Shown here piece by piece: positions 16,748 to 25,566 of a stretch of DNA of 64,000 bases. This stretch comes from Sinomonas albida (GTDB lineage: Bacteria > Actinomycetota > Actinomycetes > Actinomycetales > Micrococcaceae): the NCBI RefSeq assembly GCF_004919045.1, contig NZ_SWDW01000003.1, positions 124,001-188,000 of the forward strand, read 5' to 3'. Position numbers and translations under genes: made by a program. The notes beneath the pieces are model-generated. The model saw only the letters and a list, made by a program, of their open reading frames with translations, did not search any database and had not been told where the DNA came from. The first letter of the stretch is position 1. Each line of letters starts with the position of its first letter.

Positions 16748-16888
16748 TGCTGGGCCCCTTCCCCTTCTCGGCCGAAGCTGACAGGACCACGAGGCGGTCC
16801 GTCACCAAAGCTACCATTGACGTCCGCGCTTTCGCGGCACCGGGGAAGGAGGGGCAGGGCCCGGAGGGGACGGCCGGGGTCAGCTGGC

Positions 16889-17299
16889 TCAGCCGATGGC
16901 CCCGAAGGTGGCCTCGGCGACGAGGAACTGTTCTGCGGACTCGACGGCCGCCGCGAACGCGTCCGCGTCAGTGGTCGACCCCCGCGGGGCCCGGGGCTGC
17001 CACTCGTGCCGCGCGGTCAGAATGGGCTCCAACCCGTCACCCGGGGGCGCGTAGTAGATCGCGAAGCGCTGGACGGGCCAGCCGGTGGGAGTCTCGGGGG
17101 CCACGAGGATAGCGGACTTCGACGAGTAGTTGACCCATTGCGCGATGGGCCTGCGATGGTCGCGGACGAACATGCCGTCGGCGTAGTGCTCGGCAGACCC
17201 CTCGCCGTAGATGCGCTCGTACCGCTCGCGCCAGATCGTGAGGAGTGGACCCTCGTAACGGGTCCATCCGGCAGGCAGGGTGACCTTCCGCGCGGCCAT
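16889..17299 (-). CDS. Uncharacterised small protein
   Basis: A 136-residue soluble protein with no recognised domain. Segments such as LPAGWTRYEGPLLTIWRERY, QWVNYSSKSAILVAPE and VQRFAIYYAPPGDGLEP suggest a compact alpha/beta fold. There is no signal peptide or membrane segment. Coding is supported by an ATG start and residue composition, and the opposite-strand frames look like shadows. It lies 25 bp downstream of a tRNA-Asn gene. Confidence 0.6.
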   Translation of the reverse strand: MAARKVTLPAGWTRYEGPLLTIWRERYERIYGEGSAEHYADGMFVRDHRRPIAQWVNYSSKSAILVAPETPTGWPVQRFAIYYAPPGDGLEPILTARHEWQPRAPRGSTTDADAFAAAVESAEQFLVAEATFGAIG

Positions 17300-17324
17300 G
17301 GATCCATGATATTCCGGCCGATGG

Positions 17325-17397
17325 CTCCCCCGACTGGACTCGAACCAGTAACCCTTCGATTAACAGTCGAATGCTCTGCCAATTGAGCTACGGGGGA
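17325..17397 (-). tRNA. tRNA-Asn (GTT), copy 1
   Basis: A cloverleaf with acceptor TCCCCCG/CGGGGGA, D arm GCTC/GAGC, anticodon stem TTCGA/TCGAA with loop CTGTTAA (anticodon GTT), and T loop TTCGAGT. The discriminator is G and no CCA is encoded. It is identical to the copy 36 bp upstream. Confidence 0.97.
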
Positions 17398-17433
17398 ATG
17401 GCGCCCGCCTGCCACAGGGCATAGGGCTCCAAG

Positions 17434-17506
17434 CTCCCCCGACTGGACTCGAACCAGTAACCCTTCGATTAACAGTCGAATGCTCTGCCAATTGAGCTAC
17501 GGGGGA
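17434..17506 (-). tRNA. tRNA-Asn (GTT), copy 2
   Basis: The same 73-nt sequence as the tRNA-Asn at 17325-17397, in tandem and on the same strand, with anticodon GTT. The two copies probably share one promoter located between this gene and dnaG. Confidence 0.97.
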
Positions 17507-17558
17507 AGGCGCAACGCCCTAAAGATTAGCAGGGAGCGAGCCCGGATCGGAAATCGGC

Positions 17559-19397
17559 TCAGTCCCGCTGGCGCAGCTGACGGCGCCGCAGCTCGAGCTC
17601 CATGAGCTCGCGATTCAGGCGCTGGTGCTCCTCGGGCGGGGTGCTCGGATCCAGGCGCTGGAGCTGCCCCATGAGGTCGGCTTTGCGGGCCGTGATCTGG
17701 AGCTCGAAAAGCCCCGCAAGGATGTCGCGGCAGTAGCGCTCGAGCGATTCCTGCGTCGAGGCCGGCAGGGGCGTGACGGCAAGCTCCGCGAGCAGGGGCC
17801 GGAGGGGCTCGGGGGCCTCGTCGCGGATCCGCTCGACCCACGCCGACAGCCCCTCGCCCCCCGTGGCCGGGCGCCCCGCAGCCCCGAGCGCGGCGTGCAC
17901 TGCCTGGTACGCCGGCACCGTGAAGTGGGCCGATCCGAAATCGCGCCACGCCTCATCGTCAAGCGTCTCGGGATGCTGGAGTGCGACCTCGAGAGCCTGC
18001 CGTTCGAGCGTTGCGACCGGATCCCGGGGGTCCGGCCGGTCGGCTCGTCCGCCGACCGGGCCGTCAGAGGACGCGCGGCGCCCCGCCGCGCCGACGGCAC
18101 GCGAAACGTCGTCCGGGGCCATGCCGAGCCATTTGGCGAGCTCGCGCGTGTACGCAGGCCGGATGGCGTGGTCGCGGATCTGTGCGACGACGGGCGCTGC
18201 CTCCCGCAGGGCCGAGACCCGGCCCTCGACCGTGTTCAGATTGTGCTTGCGCAGCGTCGCCTGGATGGCGAATTCGAAGAGAGGCCGGCGGCTCTCGATG
18301 AGTCCCTGAACGGCGGCGTCGCCGCGGTGCTGGCGCAGCTCGCACGGATCCATCCCGTTCGGCTCGACCGCCACATACGTCTGGGCCACGAAGCGCTGAT
18401 CCTCGTCGAAGGCCTTGAGCGCCGCCTTCTGGCCGGCCGCGTCGCCGTCGAACGTGAAGACCACCTCTCCCCCGGTGCCGTCGTCCGAGAGCAGGCGGCG
18501 AGCGATCTTGATGTGCTCGCTGCCGAACGCCGTACCGCAGCTCGCGACCGCGGTGTCGATTCCTGCGAGGTGGCAGGCCATGACGTCGGTATAGCCCTCG
18601 ACGACCACGAGCTGGCGCTTCTTCGCGATGCTGCGCTTCGCGAGGTCGATTCCGTAGAGCACCTGGGACTTCTTGTAGAGCGTCGTTTCCGGCGTGTTGA
18701 GGTACTTGGGGCCTTGGTCCTCGTCGAAGAGCCGGCGCGCGCCGAATCCGATGACGTCCCCCGCGATGTCCTTGATGGGCCAGATGAGGCGCCCGCGGAA
18801 GCGGTCATAGGGGCCACGGTTGCCCTCGGAGAACATCCCCGTGAGCCTGAGCTCGTCGTCACGGAAGCCGCGCCCTCGCAGATGCTTGAGGAGGCCGTCC
18901 CAACCCTGGGGCGCGAAGCCGACGCCGAACTGCTCCGCGACGCCGCGATCGAAGCCGCGCTCGAACAGGAACTGCCGTCCGGCGGCAGCGCCGGGACCGA
19001 GCAGCTGATCGCGGAAGAACTCGGCTGCGATCTTGTGCGCGTCGAGGAGCCGCTGCCGTCTCCCGACCTCTTCGCGCCGGGGCCCGGCTCCGTCCTCGTA
19101 GTGCAGCTCGTAGCCGATGCGTGCCGCGAGCTTCTCGACCGTTTCCGCGAAGCCCGTGTGGTCGAGCTTCATGACGAAGCTGATGACGTCGCCGCTCTCG
19201 CCGCATCCGAAGCAGTGGTAGGTGCCGACCTGCGGCCGGACGTGGAACGAGGGCGAACGCTCGTCGTGGAACGGGCACAGCCCCTTGAACGAACCGATGC
19301 CGGCGCTCTTGAGGGTGACGTAGCCCTCGACGACTTCCCTGATGTCGGTGCGCGCACGCACCTCGGCGATGTCCTCAGGTTTGATCAGCCCAGCCAC
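17559..19397 (-). CDS. dnaG: DNA primase
   Basis: A 612-residue primase that makes RNA primers at the replication fork. The N-terminal zinc finger is visible (CPFHDERSPSFHVRP, then YHCFGCGESGDVISFV). The TOPRIM catalytic core includes VVEGYTDVMACHLAG and a later acidic metal-binding segment, FTFDGDAAGQKA. The C-terminal 180 residues form the helicase-binding domain, with a Gly/Arg/Asp-rich linker before it. Length is normal, and the GTG start matches family N-termini (MAGLIKPEDIAEVRARTD). It is the last gene of dusB-dgt-dnaG, 40 bp after dgt. Confidence 0.96.
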   Translation of the reverse strand: MAGLIKPEDIAEVRARTDIREVVEGYVTLKSAGIGSFKGLCPFHDERSPSFHVRPQVGTYHCFGCGESGDVISFVMKLDHTGFAETVEKLAARIGYELHYEDGAGPRREEVGRRQRLLDAHKIAAEFFRDQLLGPGAAAGRQFLFERGFDRGVAEQFGVGFAPQGWDGLLKHLRGRGFRDDELRLTGMFSEGNRGPYDRFRGRLIWPIKDIAGDVIGFGARRLFDEDQGPKYLNTPETTLYKKSQVLYGIDLAKRSIAKKRQLVVVEGYTDVMACHLAGIDTAVASCGTAFGSEHIKIARRLLSDDGTGGEVVFTFDGDAAGQKAALKAFDEDQRFVAQTYVAVEPNGMDPCELRQHRGDAAVQGLIESRRPLFEFAIQATLRKHNLNTVEGRVSALREAAPVVAQIRDHAIRPAYTRELAKWLGMAPDDVSRAVGAAGRRASSDGPVGGRADRPDPRDPVATLERQALEVALQHPETLDDEAWRDFGSAHFTVPAYQAVHAALGAAGRPATGGEGLSAWVERIRDEAPEPLRPLLAELAVTPLPASTQESLERYCRDILAGLFELQITARKADLMGQLQRLDPSTPPEEHQRLNRELMELELRRRQLRQRD

Positions 19398-19437
19398 GTC
19401 ATCACCTTAGTCCCCCGCGCCGACAGTCCCGAGGCGG

Positions 19438-20724
19438 TCACCAGAGGCTCGGGAGGCTCCCGACGAGACGCTCGTACCACGAGAGCGCCGAGGCGTCGGT
19501 GAGGGAGGCCACTTGGTCGACCACGACGCGGAGCCTCGCCGCATCGTCCGCCGCCGCGCGCCAGTCCGAGGCGAACATGGGCTCGAGGTGTCGGTCTTCC
19601 GACGCGCTGAGCGCAGTCACGAGCGCGTGGAGCACCTCGCGCTGCCGCTCGTAGATGGGCTGACGGTGGTCGGTCGTCATGACGAAAGTCGTCGCGAGGC
19701 CCTTCATGACCGCGATCTCCATGACGGTCTCCTCCGGCACCACGACCTCGCCCGCGTAGCGCGTGAGCGGTGCCTCGCCATACGCGGCCCGGGTCAGCCC
19801 GAGGGCACTGTCGCAGAAGCGGCCGATGAGCTGGCTCGTCATGTTCTTGAGGGCGGCCATGGACTTCCGGGAGCCATCGGCCTCGAGCACCCAGACGGGA
19901 GTGGACTCGAGGCGCGCGAGCGCCGCATCGATCTCGGCGGGGTCACTGTGCGGCAGGTACCACTGCTGGGTATAGCCGACCACACGCGCCCGATGATCCG
20001 GGTTCGCCATCCACCTGAGCTGGAACTTTCCGGCAACGATCGCGTCCTCGACATCGTGCACCGAGTACGCGATGTCGTCGGAGAGGTCCATGACCTGGGC
20101 CTCGATGCAGCTCCGGCCAGAAGGGGCGCCCTTGCGGACCCACTCGAAGATCTCGAGATCGTCCTCGTACGCCCCGAACTTGCTCGTGCGGTGCCCATGC
20201 ACGAGCGGCGCGTCGCGCGCGGTCCACGGATACTTGCACGCCGCGTCGAGACTCGCCCGCGTGAGGTTGAGGCCAGCGGGCCGGCCCGCGGCGTCGAGCA
20301 CTTTCGGCTCGAGCCGTGTGAGGAGGCGCAGCGTCTGCGCGTTGCCCTCGAAGCCGCCGATCCGGTGGGCGATGTCGTTGAGCGCGCTCTCGCCGTTGTG
20401 CCCGAACGGAGGGTGGCCCAGATCGTGGCTCAGGCATGCCGCGTCGACCACGTCCGGGTCGCAGCCGAGCACCCGGCCGAGCTCGCGGCCCACCTGGGCC
20501 ACCTCGAGCGAGTGCGTGAGGCGCGTGCGGACGAAGTCGTCCGTGTCCGGCGCGACCACCTGCGTCTTGGCGCCGAGGCGCCGGAGGGCGGACGAGTGCA
20601 GCACGCGGGCACGGTCCCGCTCGAAATCGCTGCGGTAGCTCTTCTTGATGGGCTCGGCAACCCACCGGAGGCTGTCTTCGGCCCCGTAGTGGCCGTTCTT
20701 CAGGGGCTCAGCCACCGGAGACAT
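19438..20724 (-). CDS. dgt: dGTP triphosphohydrolase-like HD-domain protein
   Basis: A 428-residue HD-superfamily nucleotidase that in the family splits dGTP or other dNTPs into nucleoside and triphosphate. The metal-binding motifs are visible: RTRLTHSLEVAQ (His), then SHDLGHPPFGHNGE (His-Asp) and DLSDDIAYSVHD (Asp). The start at 20724 gives MSPVAEPLKNGHYG and overlaps the end of dusB by 17 bp. The dusB-dgt-dnaG order is common in Micrococcales and links dNTP control with replication. The very long upstream frame was rejected because it lies opposite or inside dusB. Confidence 0.92.
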   Translation of the reverse strand: MSPVAEPLKNGHYGAEDSLRWVAEPIKKSYRSDFERDRARVLHSSALRRLGAKTQVVAPDTDDFVRTRLTHSLEVAQVGRELGRVLGCDPDVVDAACLSHDLGHPPFGHNGESALNDIAHRIGGFEGNAQTLRLLTRLEPKVLDAAGRPAGLNLTRASLDAACKYPWTARDAPLVHGHRTSKFGAYEDDLEIFEWVRKGAPSGRSCIEAQVMDLSDDIAYSVHDVEDAIVAGKFQLRWMANPDHRARVVGYTQQWYLPHSDPAEIDAALARLESTPVWVLEADGSRKSMAALKNMTSQLIGRFCDSALGLTRAAYGEAPLTRYAGEVVVPEETVMEIAVMKGLATTFVMTTDHRQPIYERQREVLHALVTALSASEDRHLEPMFASDWRAAADDAARLRVVVDQVASLTDASALSWYERLVGSLPSLW

Positions 20725-21901
20725 CCAACTCGGCCGCAGCGATGTCCCGGGTCTGCCCGGCGTCCATCGAGCGGCTCTCGAGCCAGCGGTCCGGGAGCGC
20801 CGGGCGCTTCGGCGAGCCGGCGCGGCCGCGGGGACCCTCGGCGTCGGCACCTGGGTACGGAGCGTCGACGTCGAGCTCGCTGAGGAGCTCGCGCAGGACT
20901 GCGAGCGTAGGCACCTGGGCGAGCTTCGCCCGCAGTTCCCCGCCCACCGTGTAGCCCTTGAAGTACCACGCAACATGCTTGCGGATGTCCCGCAGCGCCT
21001 TGTCTTCGTCCTCGAAGTAGTCCACGAGGAGCTCTGCGTGGCGGTAGAACGCCTCGGCCACCGCGGCGAGCCCGGGCCGGTTGCGCTCAGAGCGTCCCTC
21101 GAACGCGGCCTGCAAATCGCCGAAGAGCCAAGGCCGGCCCTGGCAGCCGCGCCCGACTACGACGCCATCGACGCCCGTATGGCGCACCATGCGAATGGCG
21201 TCCTCGGCGCTCCAGATGTCGCCGTTGCCGAGCACAGGGATGTCCGGGAGGCTTTCGCGGAGGCGCGCGATCGCGTCCCAGTCCGCGGTGCCCGAATAGA
21301 ACTGCGCGCAGGTCCGGCCATGGAGGGCCACGGCGGCGACGCCTGCGTCACGCGCGATCCGGCCGGCCTCGAGATACGTCAGGTGGTCGTCATCGATGCC
21401 CTTGCGCATCTTGATGGTGAGGGGGATGTCGCCTCGCTGGGCCTCCCGGACCGCTGTCGTCACGATGGACGTGAACAAGTCCGTCTTCCACGGCAAGGCG
21501 GAACCCCCGCCCCGCTTCGTGACCTTGGGGACCGGGCATCCGAAGTTGAGGTCGATGTGGTCGGCGCGGTCCTCCTCGACCAGCATGCGCACGGCGCGGC
21601 CGACCGTGACCGGGTCGACGCCGTACAGCTGCACCGAGCGGACCTGCTCGTCGTCATCGTGGGAGATGATCCGCAGCGACTCGGGGTGGCGTTCCACCAG
21701 GGCACGGGACGTGACCATCTCGGACACGTAGAGGCCGCCGCCGAACTCGCGGCAGACGCGACGGAACGCCTTGTTCGTGATGCCGGCCATGGGCGCGAGC
21801 ACCACGGGGGTCTCGATGGTGAGCTTCCCGAGCCTGAGCGGCGGGAGCTCGAGCCTGGCGGGCGCGTTGGCTTCCGGGAGGGCGATGGGCACAGCAGTCA
21901 C
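20708..21901 (-). CDS. dusB: tRNA-dihydrouridine synthase
   Basis: A 397-residue FMN enzyme that reduces uridines in the tRNA D-loop with NADPH. The TIM-barrel opens with VVLAPMAGITNKAFRR. The active-site loop NFGCPVPKVTKRGGGSALPW carries the catalytic Cys, and the FMN phosphate region GNGDIW and VVGRGCQGRPWLF follows. The last 50 residues are a Pro/Arg-rich extension. The start is GTG. It is the first gene of the dusB-dgt-dnaG run, beginning 12 bp after the stop of the uncharacterised gene upstream. Confidence 0.94.
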   Translation of the reverse strand: MTAVPIALPEANAPARLELPPLRLGKLTIETPVVLAPMAGITNKAFRRVCREFGGGLYVSEMVTSRALVERHPESLRIISHDDDEQVRSVQLYGVDPVTVGRAVRMLVEEDRADHIDLNFGCPVPKVTKRGGGSALPWKTDLFTSIVTTAVREAQRGDIPLTIKMRKGIDDDHLTYLEAGRIARDAGVAAVALHGRTCAQFYSGTADWDAIARLRESLPDIPVLGNGDIWSAEDAIRMVRHTGVDGVVVGRGCQGRPWLFGDLQAAFEGRSERNRPGLAAVAEAFYRHAELLVDYFEDEDKALRDIRKHVAWYFKGYTVGGELRAKLAQVPTLAVLRELLSELDVDAPYPGADAEGPRGRAGSPKRPALPDRWLESRSMDAGQTRDIAAAELDVSGG

Positions 21902-21913
21902 CCGTCTATTGTG

Positions 21914-22903
21914 TCAAAGTCCCGGGCCGGGGACGGCCACGTCGTCTCCGGGCAGGATCGCCTCGAGGGATTCGTCGAGGACTGCGGTGGTCCTGCCCAG
22001 CGGAGTCGTCGCCGCGACGACCCGCTCCCCTGGACGCCACCAGAACAGCTCCCTGCTCAGCGGCGCGACCTCGCCCTCGGCCAAGATCGCGGCGAGGTCC
22101 CGCATCCGGTGCACCTCCTCGACCGAGGCCAGGGTGTCAACGGCCTGGAAGCCGAGCATGCGGTGGGCCGGCACGCAGAACAGCAGCCCCGAGGAGCCGA
22201 CCTCGAGGTCCAGCCGCTCCACGAGCCGCTCCGGATACGCGAGCCACGCCGCCTGCCGCGGGTGCTCGGATTCCAGGACGATCACGGACGAGCCGGTGGC
22301 CGATTGGTAGGCGGTCGGCTCGCCGAGCTCGCCCTCGAAGAGGTTGGCCTCGGCCGTCTCCCAGGCTTCCTCGACCCCTCCGGCCTTCGCGAGGTGGACA
22401 TCCGCGAGGAACGCGGAGGCCTGACTGTGCCTCACCGCGAGAAGGAGCGGGAGGCCGGCAACGCGCCGCGAATACGTGTAGTCCTCCGCGAGCCGAGGCT
22501 CCGGGATTCGGCCGGGAGCCGAGAACCGGGGAAACAGCTGATCCCGGAGCTCCTCCCTCGAGAGATGCGGCGGGGACGCCAGGGCCGTCGAGATGAGGTG
22601 GCCGACGATGTCCGCCGTGAGCGCGCCCCAGTCGGCCTCAGGCACTCGGGCCGCCTCCCGGGCAATGGTCGTGAAGCCAAGCGTCGCGCCCGGTGCCGCG
22701 AACGGCCCGCCGGTCACCACGATATGGCTCCCCCGGTCCCACGCACGGTACCCGAGCGCCCGGACCGCCTCGGCGCAGTGCCAGCGCAGCTCGTCGGCCT
22801 GACGAACCGTGCACCCCTCGATGTAGCGGTCCGGAGACTCGGGCCCCCTCGCCTCTCGCGAACCCTCCGCGTAGCTCTTCCTGATGCGTGCTGCCTTGCC
22901 CAC
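21914..22903 (-). CDS. Uncharacterised soluble protein upstream of dusB
   Basis: I do not recognise this 329-residue protein. It starts at a GTG after a strong GGGGGGA site. It has no signal peptide or membrane helix. The sequence is mixed alpha/beta with recurring acidic and hydrophobic segments, for example WHCAEAVRALGYRAWDRG, GALTADIVGHLISTAL and LLFCVPAHRMLGFQAVDT. It lies only 12 bp before dusB, so a shared transcript with dusB-dgt-dnaG is likely. A role in tRNA or nucleotide metabolism would be a guess from position alone. Confidence 0.7.
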   Translation of the reverse strand: MGKAARIRKSYAEGSREARGPESPDRYIEGCTVRQADELRWHCAEAVRALGYRAWDRGSHIVVTGGPFAAPGATLGFTTIAREAARVPEADWGALTADIVGHLISTALASPPHLSREELRDQLFPRFSAPGRIPEPRLAEDYTYSRRVAGLPLLLAVRHSQASAFLADVHLAKAGGVEEAWETAEANLFEGELGEPTAYQSATGSSVIVLESEHPRQAAWLAYPERLVERLDLEVGSSGLLFCVPAHRMLGFQAVDTLASVEEVHRMRDLAAILAEGEVAPLSRELFWWRPGERVVAATTPLGRTTAVLDESLEAILPGDDVAVPGPGL

Positions 22904-22992
22904 AAGGTCCCCCCGAGCGTGTCGATGACCCCGACGCTAGCGGGGTCATCGACGGCTCGGGAGGGCGGCGCCGTCGTATGTGGACAACGCTC

Positions 22993-23508
22993 CTAGGCGA
23001 CCGGCTGCCGCAGCGGCTCCCCGGCCCAGGCGATGGACGCGGCACGCCGGCTCACGACGAGGCCCTGGATTCCGAGCGTGACCGCGATGTACAGCATGAT
23101 TGACGCGCTCGCCGCGGGGCTCGGGCCGCGGACGCCGTCAAGCACCGAGCCGAAGGCCTCGACGCCCACGTGCACGGCAATCCCAGCAATCCACAGGGCA
23201 ACCGCGGACCAACCACCACGCCGATAGGCGACGCCGTCTTCGATCCACACCGCGGCCGCGCGGCCGCGCAGCCAGCCAAAGACCGCCGCGAATCCGATCG
23301 AGAGGGCGAGCGTGGTGGCCTCGACGGGCGTGAAGCCGTGCGAGTCGGCGACCTGGGCGAGCTGCCACACGCCGATGGCGCCGAGAATCACGAACATGCG
23401 GGCCCGCAGGGCGCCCACGGCCCGCGTCTGGAACTGTCGCACGATCGCCCATCCGAGGACGGCGACGGCGAGCACGATGTTGGCGAAGCTGAGGGTGAGG
23501 CCGGTCAT
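22993..23508 (-). CDS. Uncharacterised DUF1453-like membrane protein
   Basis: A 171-residue protein with five predicted membrane helices, among them FANIVLAVAVLGWAIVRQF, MFVILGAIGVWQLAQVA, TLALSIGFAAVFGWLRG and ASIMLYIAVTLGIQGLVV. The ATG at 23508 has a strong AGGAGCAGGA site, so it was preferred over the longer frame to 23604. The layout resembles the DUF1453/CcdC-like group but the match is weak. It lies downstream of a NarL-type two-component pair on the same strand and could be its target. Function unknown. Confidence 0.6.
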   Translation of the reverse strand: MTGLTLSFANIVLAVAVLGWAIVRQFQTRAVGALRARMFVILGAIGVWQLAQVADSHGFTPVEATTLALSIGFAAVFGWLRGRAAAVWIEDGVAYRRGGWSAVALWIAGIAVHVGVEAFGSVLDGVRGPSPAASASIMLYIAVTLGIQGLVVSRRAASIAWAGEPLRQPVA

Positions 23509-23637
23509 CGGAAATCCTGCTCCTGGTTCAAGGTGTGCCGCCCCTTCGGCGGCCTGAAACCATCGTTCCGCGGACACGGCCGCCGGCCCCCATGCACCTG
23601 TCATGACTGGGGCGTGACATCTGTCAGATCGCGTCCG

Positions 23638-24246
23638 TCAGATGAGCCAGCCGTTCTCTTCGGCGATGCGTGCAGCCTCGGCACGGGTTCTCGCCCCGGT
23701 CTTGCCGATCGCGCTCGAGAGGTAGTTGCGGACCGTCCCCTCGGAGAGGAACAGCTCCCGGGCGATGTTCGCGATCGTGCCGCCGCCCGCGGCTGCCCGG
23801 AGCACGTCGGTCTCGCGTTCGGTCAGGGGGCTCTCCCCTGCCGTGAGGGACTCCGCCGCGAGGGCGGGATCGACCACTCGGAGGCCGGCGGCGACCCGGC
23901 GCACCGCGTCGGCGAGCTGGCGCGCGGGTGTGTCCTTGACGACGAAGCCGGCGGCCCCCGCCTGCATCGCGCGGCGCAGATATCCCGGGCGGCCGAACGT
24001 CGTCACCATGAGGACGCGGCACTGCGGCGCCGCTTCCCGCAACGCGGCAGCAGCCGAGATGCCGTCGAGGCCGGGCATGTCGACGTCGAGCATGGCGACG
24101 TCGGGGCGGTGCTCTGCCACCGCGGACACCACCTCGTCGCCGCGTCCTACCTCGGCCACCACCTCGAGATCCGGCTCGAGGCCCAGGAGCGCGGCGAGGG
24201 CACCGCGCACGAGGGCCTGATCGTCGGCGATGAGCAGCCTGATCAT
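23638..24246 (-). CDS. NarL/LuxR-type response regulator
   Basis: A 202-residue response regulator. The receiver domain (1-120) has the acidic pair in LLIADDQALVRG, the phospho-acceptor Asp in VAMLDVDMPGLDG, and the conserved Lys in GFVVKDTPAR. The C-terminal LuxR-type helix-turn-helix covers about 140-200 (LTERETDVLRAAAGGGT, IANIARELFLSEGTVRNYLS). Its start overlaps the stop of the partner kinase gene by four bases (ATGA), so the pair is translated together. Signal and targets are unknown. The DUF1453-like gene downstream is a candidate. Confidence 0.93.
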   Translation of the reverse strand: MIRLLIADDQALVRGALAALLGLEPDLEVVAEVGRGDEVVSAVAEHRPDVAMLDVDMPGLDGISAAAALREAAPQCRVLMVTTFGRPGYLRRAMQAGAAGFVVKDTPARQLADAVRRVAAGLRVVDPALAAESLTAGESPLTERETDVLRAAAGGGTIANIARELFLSEGTVRNYLSSAIGKTGARTRAEAARIAEENGWLI

Positions 24247-25418
24247 CGCGCGACCCGCAGTCGGTACCCGCCGAGCTCCGAGCGTCCGAGCGTCAGGGTG
24301 AAGCCCGCCGAACGTGCCCTCTCGGCGAGTCCCGCCAGCCCGTGTCCCAACGTCGCAGACCCGGGAGCAGGAGCCGGGCCCGCGCCGTCGTCGTCGATCT
24401 GGATCCAGTCGGCGCCGAACGCAACCTCGCACACGGCCGCGCCCGAGTGCCGCACGACGTTCGTCACGCCCTCGCGCAGGACCCAGCCGAACAGCTCGCG
24501 GTTCGCGGTCGCCACCGAGTCTGCCGCGACGGGCAGCCGCGGCGCGATGCCCGCCGATTCCAGCGCGGCGCGCGCCTCGGCAAGCTCGGCGGCCACGCTC
24601 ACGCCGCGATAGCCGCCCACCGTGGCGCGGACGTCGGCGAGCGCGCCGCGCGCAAGCTCCTCGACCTCCCCGGCCTCCTGCTCGGCCCGGTCCGGGTCGA
24701 GCCGGACGAGCCGGCCCGCGAGCTCGGCCTTGACGGCGATGACCGTGAGCGAGTGCCCGAGGATGTCGTGGAGATCCCGGGCGACGCGGTTCCGCTCCTC
24801 CGCCACGGCGAGCTCGGCGAGCTCGTGCTGGGCCTCGCGCAGCTCGCGGAGCGTCTGCGCGTGCCGCCCCAGCGCCGCAAGGAGAAGGCCCAGCGAGACG
24901 ATGAGCGTGGGCTGGCTGATCGCGTCGACGAAGGCGAGGCCGTGGCCCAGCTGAATGGACAGGGAGACCACGAAGAGCCCTGCGAGGAACCCAACGAAGA
25001 GGCCGCGCGGGAGCTGCTGCACACCCGCCATGACGGCGACGTACGTCCAATACCAGCCTCCCGACGAGTCGTACAGGAAGAAGCCGAGGCTCAGGACCAC
25101 GAGGATCGCGAGGAGCACGAGCTTCCGAGCCAGCGGACGGCCCCAGCTGAACGGCGGGAACAGCATGAACGCAAGCATGAAAGCCGCGAGATGAACGATC
25201 CGCAGAGGCAGCTGCCCGGCGGCTGAGGCCGCCGCGGCAAAGTGGTCCCAGCCGCCGACGATCCAGAAGACGACCGCGATCCCCGAGCCGAGGAACCAGC
25301 GGCGCGAGGCCGGAGCGCGGAGCACCCCGAGGAAGCCGAGGCTCGAAAGATCCTGCCCGAAGATCTCCGCACCTCTGAGCCTCCCGAAGGCCGCGGAGGA
25401 CTGGGGGCCGGAGGTCAT
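24243..25418 (-). CDS. HisKA_3-type sensor histidine kinase
   Basis: A 391-residue membrane sensor. Five or six helices occupy about 30-195. The dimerisation domain carries the H-box ARDLHDILGHSL typical of the DesK/LiaS/NarX-type kinases that pair with LuxR-type regulators. The ATPase domain shows VLREGVTNVVRHS, IDDDGAG and the glycine-rich LGHGLAGLAERARSAG. It is directly upstream of its partner regulator with a 4-bp overlap. No extracellular sensing domain is visible, so it probably senses membrane state or is an intramembrane sensor. Confidence 0.92.
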   Translation of the reverse strand: MTSGPQSSAAFGRLRGAEIFGQDLSSLGFLGVLRAPASRRWFLGSGIAVVFWIVGGWDHFAAAASAAGQLPLRIVHLAAFMLAFMLFPPFSWGRPLARKLVLLAILVVLSLGFFLYDSSGGWYWTYVAVMAGVQQLPRGLFVGFLAGLFVVSLSIQLGHGLAFVDAISQPTLIVSLGLLLAALGRHAQTLRELREAQHELAELAVAEERNRVARDLHDILGHSLTVIAVKAELAGRLVRLDPDRAEQEAGEVEELARGALADVRATVGGYRGVSVAAELAEARAALESAGIAPRLPVAADSVATANRELFGWVLREGVTNVVRHSGAAVCEVAFGADWIQIDDDGAGPAPAPGSATLGHGLAGLAERARSAGFTLTLGRSELGGYRLRVAR

Positions 25419-25566
25419 GCGATCACTCTAATAGCCTCCCCGATCCGCCCCGCGACGTGCGCGCCCTCGCGGCTCCGACGCCCCGCGAAGACGGAGGCCG
25501 ATCGCTCAGCCACGCTTTTCCCCGCGAGCTCTGGAAGGGCGTCCGTCCCCTGCCTAGTCTGGGCGC

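Noticed and set aside
17325-17506. Duplicated tRNA-Asn genes as sites of element insertion
   Set aside because: The copies are complete and identical, and the 36-bp spacer contains nothing; a simple tandem duplication for gene dosage explains them.
20975-22996. A 673-residue plus-strand frame opposite dusB and the gene before it
   Set aside because: It covers DusB, whose motifs are unambiguous on the minus strand; the plus frame has no motif and antisense-like composition.
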